A stretch of DNA of 6,978 nucleotides from NCBI GenBank assembly GCA_002771395.1, contig PCSS01000181.1, positions 154 through 7,131 on the forward strand, written 5' to 3'. Source of the DNA: Bacteroidetes bacterium CG23_combo_of_CG06-09_8_20_14_all_32_9. Its GTDB lineage: Bacteria; Bacteroidota; Bacteroidia; Bacteroidales; GWA2-32-17. The translations under genes were made by a program, and so were the position numbers. Positions 1 through 6,240 of the stretch are shown one piece after another; positions within the stretch are counted from its first letter, which is position 1, and every line of letters starts with the position of its first letter. A model generated the notes under the pieces. The model was not told the origin of the DNA and made no database searches. It worked only from the letters and a program-made list of their open reading frames with translations.

Positions 1-246
1 GCCGATGAGCCAACTTCTGCATTAGACCCAATTTCGAGTCAGGCAATTGAACAAAAATTTATTGAACTTAAACAACAATACACAGTGGTAATGGTTACAC
101 ATATTTTAAGACAAGCCCGAAGAATAGCCGATTATGTGATTTTTATGTATTTAGGAGAAGTTGTTGAATTTGGCGATGCCGAAGATTTTTTTAATAATCC
201 AAAAGAAGAAAGGACTAAAGCATATCTAAAAGGATCCTTTAATTAG
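1..246 (+). CDS. pstB: Phosphate ABC transporter ATP-binding protein PstB, C-terminal fragment
   Basis: This is the last 81 residues of PstB, the cytoplasmic ATPase that drives the PstSCA high-affinity phosphate importer. The gene enters from the left edge already in frame and ends at TAG 244-246. The visible part begins inside the Walker B motif (ADEPTSALDP, visible residues 1-10), which carries the catalytic Glu and the SALD D-loop. The switch histidine follows in VTHILRQARR (His34). The tail matches PstB specifically: the DYVIFMYLGEVVEFG segment and the NNPKEERTKAYLKGSF ending correspond to the family pattern F-YLGE-EFG...NP...T--Y--G-FG. PstB proteins are about 250 residues long, so Walker A, the Q-loop and the signature motif lie outside the window. 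It is the only protein gene on the + strand and converges on the tRNA gene. The end looks intact. Other ABC ATPases are much less likely because of this tail. Confidence 0.93.
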   Translation, partial: ADEPTSALDPISSQAIEQKFIELKQQYTVVMVTHILRQARRIADYVIFMYLGEVVEFGDAEDFFNNPKEERTKAYLKGSFN

Positions 247-615
247 TAATTATACGACAAATAAATTCCCCCGACATGTTACACACTCAATTGAATTTTA
301 TAAAATTAAGAATTATTTTAAAATTTTGTTTCAATATTGTTGCTAATTATTAACTTTTTCAATTAAGCAATTAACCAAAATACCTATAAATAAAGAATTG
401 TAGTAATTTTCATTAGATTTTTATTGCAAATTAAAATTCCCAGAGGGTAGTTATTTTGAAGTTTATAATTGTAATATAAAATTTGGAATAACACAAGGCA
501 TATCAAAGGATAACCTAAAATTAGTATTACACAAAAAATTTTCTTAAAGATAATTTATAAAAGAAATTTATTTTAGAAGTTTTGAGGCTTTGTATATGCA
601 AATTATATGCAAATG
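247..615. other. AT-rich intergenic region without a recognised gene
   Basis: This stretch lies between the pstB stop and the bidirectional terminator. It is very AT-rich, with stop codons in all frames, and I find no protein of useful length in it. It contains a perfect 14-bp palindrome made only of A and T at 294-307, followed by further A/T-only inverted segments to about 335. These could form weak hairpins after pstB but have no GC base pairs and no clear U-tract. I could not find a convincing TAnnTTTG promoter box on either strand. A short direct repeat sits at its right end and is listed separately. An uncharacterised small RNA cannot be excluded by eye. Confidence 0.6.
594..614. repeat. 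Two direct copies of ATATGCAAAT, 11 bp apart
   Basis: The 10-mer ATATGCAAAT occurs at 594-603 and again at 605-614, separated by one base. The copies therefore repeat every 11 bp, close to one helical turn. They lie immediately beside the bidirectional terminator hairpin, in the gap between the convergent pstB and tRNA-Val genes. The arrangement could be a protein-binding site or chance in AT-rich DNA. No regulated promoter is visible next to it. Confidence 0.5.
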
Positions 616-658
616 AAAAAGGGTTACAAAATTTAATCTTTGTAACCCTTTGTTTTTT
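616..658. terminator. Bidirectional intrinsic terminator between pstB and tRNA-Val
   Basis: A perfect 13-bp stem is formed by 618-630 (AAAGGGTTACAAA) and 639-651 (TTTGTAACCCTTT), around an 8-base loop at 631-638. On the + strand the stem is followed by G and six T (653-658). On the - strand the 3' arm runs into five T, the complement of 616-620. Both strands therefore have the hairpin plus U-tract expected of a rho-independent terminator. It lies 10 bases beyond the 3' end of the - strand tRNA-Val, so ending that transcript is its clearest role. It can also stop + strand transcription arriving from pstB, although it is more than 370 bp downstream of that stop codon. Confidence 0.85.
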
Positions 659-661
659 AGG

Positions 662-736
662 TGGGAGCAACAGGATTCGAACCTGTGACCCTCTGCTTGT
701 AAGGCAGATGCTCTGAACCAGCTGAGCTATGCTCCC
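662..736 (-). tRNA. tRNA-Val, anticodon UAC
   Basis: Read on the - strand, the gene folds into a complete cloverleaf of 75 nt including the discriminator base. The acceptor stem pairs GGGAGCA (730-736) with TGCTCCC (663-669), with A at 662 as discriminator. The D arm has stem GCTC/GAGC and a 10-base loop. The anticodon stem TCTGC/GCAGA encloses the loop CTTACAA, giving anticodon TAC, which reads valine GUA and, by wobble, other GUN codons. The T arm ACAGG/CCTGT encloses TTCGAAT. The gene has no variable-arm expansion and no intron. The next bases are CCT rather than CCA, so the 3' CCA must be added after transcription. It has its own promoter box upstream and a hairpin terminator downstream, so it appears to be a single-gene unit. 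Confidence 0.97.
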
Positions 737-747
737 AAAACGAAGTG

Positions 748-755
748 CAAAGATA
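748..755 (-). promoter_or_regulatory. Bacteroidetes-type -7 promoter box for tRNA-Val
   Basis: On the - strand this reads TATCTTTG, followed by C, an exact match to the TAnnTTTG(C) -7 consensus of the primary sigma factor in Bacteroidetes. It ends 12 bp before the first base of tRNA-Val, which leaves room for a start site and a very short leader. The -33 element is weak: 19 bp further upstream is CTG (775-777) in place of the expected TTG. Position and exact match make this the best supported promoter in the window. Confidence 0.75.
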
Positions 756-794
756 ATGACAATAGTATTATTTTCAGTAATAGAAATTGTTTTT

Positions 795-2561
795 TTACAA
801 CTTCACTTTAAATATTTTTTTTTCCCCTTCGCGGAGTACTTCTACTTCTACTATTTGTCCTTTATTTAGAGTGTTTAAGCGAGTCATGTAATCGTAAATA
901 TTTGTAACCGGTAAACCATTTATTGCAGTAATAATGTCGCCTTTTTTTATTCCTCCGGTTTCGGCTGGACCACCTTTTTTAACACCATCCACAGATAAGC
1001 CTTTATTGCCGGAGCCAACTACATCGGGAATAATTCCGAGTGTAACTTTATATCCCGGCGACCGATTTTCTTCTTTGCTTCCTGCTTCCTTAAATGTTAG
1101 TGATTTATCAAGGTTTGCTACAGAATTAATAAGTTGATATGAAAACTTTAAAATGTTAGTTTCCTGCGGAAAATTAATTTTTTCAACGTCGTCAAGTGGT
1201 GTGTGGTAATCATCGTGCATACCGGAGAAGAAAAAGAAAACGGGTATATCATTTTTATAAAATGAAGCGTGGTCGGACGGACCATAACCTTCGGGCGACT
1301 TTGTTACTGTAAACGGCAAATCTTTGTCAAATAATTTAATCAGACTATCTGTTTCTGCCGAAGTTCCTGTACCGCCAACAGATAAGGTTGGGTCTTCATT
1401 TTTTATTCTGCCTATCATATCAAAATTAAACATGGCTTTTATTGATTTTAAAGGAAACGGCGGCTCTTTCACGAATTGTTTTGAGCCGAGTAATCCCATT
1501 TCTTCGCCACTGAATGAAACAAATATCAAAGTTCTTTTTGGCTTTGCGGGTGATGCTGCAAAAACCCGTGCAAGTTCCAAAATTCCTGCAACTCCCGATG
1601 CATTATCATCGGCACCGTTATGAACTGCAGTAGTATCGGGCATACGCGAACCGGATTCTTGTCCTCCCATTCCAAGATGGTCGTAATGAGCGCCAATAAC
1701 AATATACTCGTTTTTTAAAATGCTGTCGGTACCCTCTAAAATTGAAACAACATTAGTTGTTGGTACTTTCACTTGAATTACATCAGCAATGCCTGTTATT
1801 TTTGTTTTCAGATTTTTTGATACGGGTTTTTGTTCTTTTGTTAATTTTATTTTAAGTGTATCAAGGTTAAGATTGTTTTCTTTCAGTATTTTTTCGGCTG
1901 TTTCCCGCGAAATAATAAACACAGGAACTCCTGCATCTGAAACGGTTTTATCAAAAATTCCGGCAGAAAGTTTATTCTGTCCGTTTTTTTCGTGAACTAT
2001 AAGTATTCCTTTTGCTCCTTTATCTTTGGCTGTTAAAACTTTTGTTCTGTCTTTTGAAAACTTTGCAATGGTTATATTTTCTATTCCTTCGGGCTTGCCC
2101 TGTAAAATTAAAACCCATTTATTTTTAACATCAATTGAGTCATAATCGTTCCATTTAAGAGAATCCTGGTGAATATTAAATCCATATCCTGCAAACACGG
2201 CAACACTTTCAAGGGAATCATCTGACGAGAATGAAGCAGGAATAAAATCCTCATTTATTTTTGCTGCAACGTCATTTATTTTCAGGCTGTTTCGTTTTCC
2301 GGGAAGCACTTCGGTTACTACATAAAATCGCTGAAAACCCTGGTCATAAATTGGAATAGTTCCATATTCTTTAAATTTACTTCTGATAAAAAAAGCGGAT
2401 AGTGAATCGCCCGGTGTGCCAGGTTTTCTGCCTTTAAGCGAATCGGAAGCAAGGTACGAAATAGTTGATTTTAAATTATCGGTAGAAATTTCAATATTAT
2501 TTTGTGCCTTTAAAACCGAAATAGTAAACGTTGTTACTAAAAAGAAGATAATGTTTCGCAT
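795..2561 (-). CDS. Exported M28-family zinc peptidase with PA and PDZ domains
   Basis: This 588-residue protein has an N-terminal signal peptide (about 1-19, ending LKA before Q20), so it acts outside the cytoplasm. Residues about 120-230 form a PA-like domain of the kind inserted in many M28 peptidases. The catalytic domain covers about 265-485, and all expected di-zinc ligands are visible: His292 and Asp294 in GAHYDH, bridging Asp318 in GADDNASG, the Glu353 (general base) and Glu354 (ligand) pair in SGEEMG, Asp381 in NFDMIGR, and His453 in HTPLD. Residues about 500-588 form a C-terminal PDZ domain (GVKKGGPAETGGIKKGDIITAING region). The family includes aminopeptidases; the substrate here is unknown. 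The ATG is chosen because the signal peptide follows directly and it lies 9 bp after the GNAT stop, which implies co-transcription. No Shine-Dalgarno is visible. I see no terminator between its stop and the tRNA promoter. Confidence 0.92.
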   Translation of the reverse strand: MRNIIFFLVTTFTISVLKAQNNIEISTDNLKSTISYLASDSLKGRKPGTPGDSLSAFFIRSKFKEYGTIPIYDQGFQRFYVVTEVLPGKRNSLKINDVAAKINEDFIPASFSSDDSLESVAVFAGYGFNIHQDSLKWNDYDSIDVKNKWVLILQGKPEGIENITIAKFSKDRTKVLTAKDKGAKGILIVHEKNGQNKLSAGIFDKTVSDAGVPVFIISRETAEKILKENNLNLDTLKIKLTKEQKPVSKNLKTKITGIADVIQVKVPTTNVVSILEGTDSILKNEYIVIGAHYDHLGMGGQESGSRMPDTTAVHNGADDNASGVAGILELARVFAASPAKPKRTLIFVSFSGEEMGLLGSKQFVKEPPFPLKSIKAMFNFDMIGRIKNEDPTLSVGGTGTSAETDSLIKLFDKDLPFTVTKSPEGYGPSDHASFYKNDIPVFFFFSGMHDDYHTPLDDVEKINFPQETNILKFSYQLINSVANLDKSLTFKEAGSKEENRSPGYKVTLGIIPDVVGSGNKGLSVDGVKKGGPAETGGIKKGDIITAINGLPVTNIYDYMTRLNTLNKGQIVEVEVLREGEKKIFKVKL

Positions 2562-2570
2562 TTTATTGTA

Positions 2571-3035
2571 TTAAAGTTTTATATTGGAATAATTTCTGAT
2601 TATATACAGGTTGTAATCGCCAAGATAAGTAAAGCCGTGTTTTTTATAAAGAGATTCGGCAATAATGTTATTTTTATGTACTTCAAGTTTTATCTGCATT
2701 TTTTTTTCTTTTGCAAACTTAATACATTTATTGCACAGAAAATGAGAAAGTCCTTTATTTTGAAATTCGGGTTTGATACAAAAATGATGAAGATAAATAC
2801 GGCGAAAATCGTTTGTGAGCCAAGAGGTACCTGCTATTGTGCCGGAACATTTTTCTTCAAGAATAAGCATTTTACCACCATTTGAAATAGTATTTAATAT
2901 AACCTGCAGATTATCGCCACGAAAAGAACTACCAAGTCCCGTTTCTTTCCAAAGTAAGTCAACCTGCTCATAATCTTTCGGTTGAAAATCGCGAATTAAA
3001 AAATCCCGAATATTCTTATTGTTTTTTTCTGACAT
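2571..3035 (-). CDS. GNAT-family N-acetyltransferase
   Basis: This 154-residue cytoplasmic protein has the GNAT fold pattern and probably transfers an acetyl group from acetyl-CoA to an amine; the acceptor is unknown. A beta-strand and turn, IYLHHFCIKPEFQNKG (80-95), leads into the acetyl-CoA-binding loop QNKGLS (92-97) and the helix HFLCNKCIKFAKE. Motif B follows as LEVHKNNIIAESLYKKHGF (118-135), with Tyr130 in the position of the usual general acid. The loop departs slightly from the family's Q/R-x-x-G-x-G/A pattern, with Ser97 as the last residue. The RimI-like spacing makes a protein or peptide acetylase possible, but this is not established. The start overlaps the last 20 bp of the upstream nfeD-like gene, suggesting translational coupling. 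The M28 peptidase gene follows after 9 bp. Confidence 0.85.
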   Translation of the reverse strand: MSEKNNKNIRDFLIRDFQPKDYEQVDLLWKETGLGSSFRGDNLQVILNTISNGGKMLILEEKCSGTIAGTSWLTNDFRRIYLHHFCIKPEFQNKGLSHFLCNKCIKFAKEKKMQIKLEVHKNNIIAESLYKKHGFTYLGDYNLYIIRNYSNIKL

Positions 3036-4425
3036 AAAGCTGTCCGGTAAAATATTTTACTACAACAATGTTATCGCCTTTATCAATATATCCAGTTTCG
3101 GCAACGGCATCATAAATTTCATTGTCTATTTCTATTTTTCCGCCAGGTCGCAGCATGGTAGCGGCTTTGCCGGTTTTACCAACCAGTTCTGTTGGTTGCA
3201 TTTCAACTCCTATATATCCTTCTGAAATATTTTGTACTGTTTCTAAAGACAGATGTCCAAAACGATTTGTTGTAAATATCTTTTGTCCCAGATAAAGCGA
3301 TAAAAAGAAAGACGCTGTACAGGAAATTATTACAATTGAAAGTGATTTTAATATGGCAGGAATTCCCTGACCTTCAAAGTTAAAAACGATATTATCAATC
3401 ATACTTAACGTAAGTCCGGTAACAATACATAAAATTCCTAAAATTCCGGTAACACCAAAACCGGGAATAGCAAAAATCTCAATTAATAAAAGAATTACTC
3501 CGGCGACAAAAATTAATATTTCCCAGTTTTCGGCAAGTCCTTCAAGATAAAGTGGAGCGAAATAAAGAATTGCCCCTGTAAAGGCTGCTGCAAGCGGAAA
3601 TCCAATACCCGGGGTTTGAAGTTCAAAATAAATTCCGCCAATAATAAGCATTATCAAAAGTCCTTGAATTATTGGATTTATAAGAAAATCTATAATTTTT
3701 TCGGTAAAAGTAGCTTGGTATTTTTCAATTTTATAATTTGTTATTTCTGCAAGTTGCAATGCCTGGTCAATAGTTTCGGCTTCACCTTCACAAAATCCAT
3801 ATTTTATGGCTTCGTTAGTAGTAAATGTTATTACTTTTCCGGTATCGGTAATTCCTGCAATATAAATAGATTCATCAACCATAGCTTCTGCAATATGAGG
3901 GTCGCGAAACCATTTTTGAATAGTATCACCGTTTTCAATTACAGTAATTTTTCCGTGTGCTTGGGCTGTAGAACGCATGATTGACCGCATGTATGCCTGA
4001 TACTTGTCGGGTGCGGCTTTCCCTTCGCCTGTAACAACGGTTGCTGCGCCAATATTCGCTCCTTTTCGCATAAAAATTTTATTGCAGGCGATTGAAATCA
4101 AAGCTCCGGCTGATGCAGCATTGTTATCAATAAAAACATAAACAGGAATTGGGCTGTTTAATATTTTTGTGCGAATGGAATCGGCAGCGTCAACAAGTCC
4201 GCCATAAGTGTTCAAGTGAATTAGCATATAGCCGGCTTTTAATTTACCGGCAAGTTCAAATGCTTTTTGTGTTTGCCTCCAAGCAGAAGGACCAATTTCC
4301 TGCAAAATATCAAATTGATAAACAATTACAGGTTTATTTGAACTATCGTTATTTTGAGGTATTGAAGCGTTTAGCAGTAAAAAAAATGATAGAGTAAACT
4401 GTAGGGTAAGTGCAAATTTTTTCAT
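3016..4425 (-). CDS. nfeD: NfeD/ClpP-type membrane-bound serine protease, long form
   Basis: This 469-residue protein has the full long-form NfeD layout. A signal peptide or anchor (about 1-20) is followed by a ClpP-class protease domain (about 30-230) with HLNTYGGLVDAADSIR near residues 70-85 and the catalytic serine motif NNAASAG (Ser105). The lysine partner of the Ser-Lys dyad is probably Lys141 in APDKYQAYMRS, judged by position only. Five hydrophobic segments follow (about 249-267, 275-293, 302-319, 322-341, 357-379). The C-terminal OB-fold NfeD domain (about 403-469) has the typical VGKTGKAATMLRPGGKI stretch. Archaeal relatives cleave hydrophobic stretches of membrane proteins, and the family often works with SPFH/stomatin (slipin) proteins. 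No SPFH gene is in this window. It is the first gene of an apparent three-gene cluster with the GNAT and M28 genes. The ATG is followed at once by the signal sequence. Confidence 0.93.
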   Translation of the reverse strand: MKKFALTLQFTLSFFLLLNASIPQNNDSSNKPVIVYQFDILQEIGPSAWRQTQKAFELAGKLKAGYMLIHLNTYGGLVDAADSIRTKILNSPIPVYVFIDNNAASAGALISIACNKIFMRKGANIGAATVVTGEGKAAPDKYQAYMRSIMRSTAQAHGKITVIENGDTIQKWFRDPHIAEAMVDESIYIAGITDTGKVITFTTNEAIKYGFCEGEAETIDQALQLAEITNYKIEKYQATFTEKIIDFLINPIIQGLLIMLIIGGIYFELQTPGIGFPLAAAFTGAILYFAPLYLEGLAENWEILIFVAGVILLLIEIFAIPGFGVTGILGILCIVTGLTLSMIDNIVFNFEGQGIPAILKSLSIVIISCTASFFLSLYLGQKIFTTNRFGHLSLETVQNISEGYIGVEMQPTELVGKTGKAATMLRPGGKIEIDNEIYDAVAETGYIDKGDNIVVVKYFTGQLYVRKKQ

Positions 4426-4460
4426 TGTTTTTGAAAAAAATAAGATAAATTTTTGAAACT

Positions 4461-4489
4461 ACTGCCACTGTTGCTGCTAACCGCTGCTA
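4461..4489. repeat. GC-rich imperfect CTG-type tandem repeat in the gap before nfeD
   Basis: The 69-bp gap between the PorE-like stop and the nfeD start contains a short block much richer in G and C than its surroundings. On the + strand it reads as successive CTG-containing units. The clearest pair is GCTGCTA at 4473-4479 and 4483-4489, a 10-bp period, preceded by the related ACTGCC (4461-4466) and ACTGTT (4467-4472). On the - strand the units read TAGCAGC. It does not form a good hairpin and has no T-tract directly after it, so it is not an obvious terminator. It resembles a degenerate intergenic mini-repeat; whether it recurs elsewhere in the genome cannot be seen here. The rest of the gap is A/T-rich, and I found no clear -7 box for nfeD. 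Confidence 0.5.
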
Positions 4490-4494
4490 TGTAT

Positions 4495-6141
4495 CTATTC
4501 CTTTGTTAAAAGCAAATGCTTAACCATTGTGTAAGTATCTTTTTCGCCTTTCGGAAGTTTAAACTTTACATTCAGGCTTTTATATCCTTTGGTTTTAACA
4601 ATAATTTCGTATTTTTTATCGGCAGGAAGAGTAATAAAATACTCTCCGTTTTCATCCGATTCGGTAATGTCGGTTTTATTATCAACAAGATCTTTTATAA
4701 TGATATTTGCTATAATGGGCTGATTTGTTTCGGCATCTGTAACTTTTCCCTTAAGAATTGAAAGCGGGGAACCGGAAATGGCTGATGCTATGTTGGCTGG
4801 AATATTTTTATTTGATTCGAAATAATACGACATATCAACATTATAAATATCGTAAGAGCCATAGCCGTGGTCGCGGTTGCTCGAAATGTAAGCTGTTTTA
4901 TGGTCGGTACCTAAAACGAAGTGAATTTCATCACGGGTTGTGTTAATAGGATAACCAATGTTTATAGGTTCGCTCCATCTGCCGTCATCACTTAAATTGC
5001 TAATAAAAATATCGTAACCGCCCATTGTTTTGTGTCCGTTTGAACTAAAAAGCAGTGTTTTTCCATCGGGATGAATATAAACTCCTATTTCGTCATAAAC
5101 TGTATTAACAGGTGAGCCAAGGTTTACGGGTTTACCCCATTCTTTTCCCTCTTTTTTAACCATGTAAATGTCGCCATGTCCGAAACCATCTTTTACGTTT
5201 TCGCTTACAAAAAACATAGTATTTCCATCGGGAGTAACACAGGCGGAACTTTCGAAAAATGAAGTATTCACGTATTTTCCTTCTAATTTGCGGGGGTCGC
5301 CCCATTCACCGGTGGGTTTGCGGGTAGAGTAATAAATATCGCCGCTTTTAGTAACATTTTCGGCATTTTTATATGTATAAATGGTATTACCGTCGGGTGA
5401 AATACTCATGTTGGCATCATGTGTTTCAGTATTTAGGGGTGCTCCAATGTTTTTAGCCGGATTCCATTCTTTAGTTGCATTATTAAAAGTAGATATATAA
5501 ATGTCATCGTAGTAATCTTCAGTATAAGGGTCAATTTTTCCGCCTGTATTTTCGGGGCGACGCGAAGTAAATAACAATGTTTTACCATCAGCGGTTATTG
5601 AAGGGCAGGCATCAACAAATTTTGTGTTTATATTAGTTCCGGGATTGGAAATTTTTACGTTTACCGGATTTGCCATTAATTCTTTTGCTGTAAAGCATTG
5701 CTGAAGTAAAACATTTGCAAAATCGCGTTCGTTTTGTTTTGGTGTAAGCTTGCTTTTATATTTGTAAAAATTTTCGATAGCTTTATCAAGGTCACCCATA
5801 TACTGATAAATTTTTCCTAAAAGAAAATACGCTTCGTTTTTAATGGTTGTGTCAATTTGTGTAGCAATGTATAAGTGCGTAAGAGCGCTATCCATTTTGT
5901 TGCTTTCTATGTAACATTGTCCCATTCTGAAATTCAGTTGTGCATTTTCGGGATAAAGTTTATAAAGCTCGCGGTAAATTCGCATTGCACCGTTATAATC
6001 TTCATCGTTATAACGAAGCCAGGCTTGCGCCATTTTTAATATTATACTTTCATTTTCATTAACTTCTTGTGCAATGGAAGACAAAGAAAATGACAAACAT
6101 AAGGTTAAAATCAAACTGATTGAGACAAATTGTTTATTCAT
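4495..6141 (-). CDS. Exported TPR / PD40-propeller / carboxypeptidase-regulatory protein, PorE-like without OmpA domain
   Basis: This 548-residue protein starts with a signal peptide (about 1-24, cleavage likely after SSIA). Residues 34-132 form three TPR repeats (for example MAQAWLRYNDEDYNGAMRIY). Residues about 165-440 form a propeller of five PD40 repeats, each with a strand such as ITADGKTLLFTSRR, ISPDGNTIYTY or VTPDGNTMFFVSE, then a D-I-Y motif and an N-I-G-x-P-x-N-T-type loop. Residues about 462-540 form a carboxypeptidase-regulatory-like beta domain (LKGKVTDAETNQPIIANI). The order TPR-PD40-CarboxypepD_reg is that of PorE, a periplasmic component of the type IX secretion system, and of many Bacteroidetes OmpA-family proteins. 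Those normally end in a peptidoglycan-binding OmpA domain; this one stops at TAG right after the regulatory domain. It may be a paralogue with another role or a shortened protein. A T9SS role is only inferred. Confidence 0.85.
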   Translation of the reverse strand: MNKQFVSISLILTLCLSFSLSSIAQEVNENESIILKMAQAWLRYNDEDYNGAMRIYRELYKLYPENAQLNFRMGQCYIESNKMDSALTHLYIATQIDTTIKNEAYFLLGKIYQYMGDLDKAIENFYKYKSKLTPKQNERDFANVLLQQCFTAKELMANPVNVKISNPGTNINTKFVDACPSITADGKTLLFTSRRPENTGGKIDPYTEDYYDDIYISTFNNATKEWNPAKNIGAPLNTETHDANMSISPDGNTIYTYKNAENVTKSGDIYYSTRKPTGEWGDPRKLEGKYVNTSFFESSACVTPDGNTMFFVSENVKDGFGHGDIYMVKKEGKEWGKPVNLGSPVNTVYDEIGVYIHPDGKTLLFSSNGHKTMGGYDIFISNLSDDGRWSEPINIGYPINTTRDEIHFVLGTDHKTAYISSNRDHGYGSYDIYNVDMSYYFESNKNIPANIASAISGSPLSILKGKVTDAETNQPIIANIIIKDLVDNKTDITESDENGEYFITLPADKKYEIIVKTKGYKSLNVKFKLPKGEKDTYTMVKHLLLTKE

Positions 6142-6171
6142 AGCATGTTAATTAATTAAATTATAAAGGGT

Positions 6172-6179
6172 CAAAAATA
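6172..6179 (-). promoter_or_regulatory. Candidate -7 promoter box for the PorE-like gene
   Basis: On the - strand this reads TATTTTTG, fitting the Bacteroidetes TAnnTTTG consensus. It ends 30 bp before the ATG at 6141, which would give a leader of roughly 25 nt. I see no good TTG at the -33 position, and the surrounding DNA is A/T-rich enough for a chance match, so this is moderate evidence. If real, the PorE-like gene is transcribed independently of mqnA, whose stop lies 61 bp further upstream. The 99-bp gap shows no hairpin terminator for mqnA. Confidence 0.45.
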
Positions 6180-6240
6180 GTGAAAGCCGAAATAATAATG
6201 AAATAAATTTACATTTTTTCAAAAATAAAGATTAATAAAA

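Noticed and set aside
294..307. Perfect AT-only palindrome after pstB as an intrinsic terminator
   Set aside because: The hairpin would have no GC pairs and is not followed by a clean T-run. Such palindromes are expected by chance in DNA this AT-rich.
934..1995. Several + strand reading frames opposite the M28 peptidase
   Set aside because: They are antisense shadows of a gene with complete catalytic motifs and show no domain of their own.
3616..3984. 122-codon + strand reading frame
   Set aside because: It lies wholly opposite the nfeD gene. Its translation is rich in Phe, Asn, Cys and Ile from reverse-complement AT-rich coding sequence, and no family is recognisable.
4426..4494. Remnant of an OmpA domain or a promoter between the PorE-like gene and nfeD
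   Set aside because: The 69 bp encode no OmpA-like residues in the - strand frames, and no sequence matches TAnnTTTG at a useful distance from the nfeD start.
6085..6141. Lipoprotein signal (LTLC) in the PorE-like protein
   Set aside because: The residue before the cysteine is Leu rather than Gly, Ala or Ser, and the cysteine lies inside the hydrophobic core. A signal peptidase I site after SSIA fits better.
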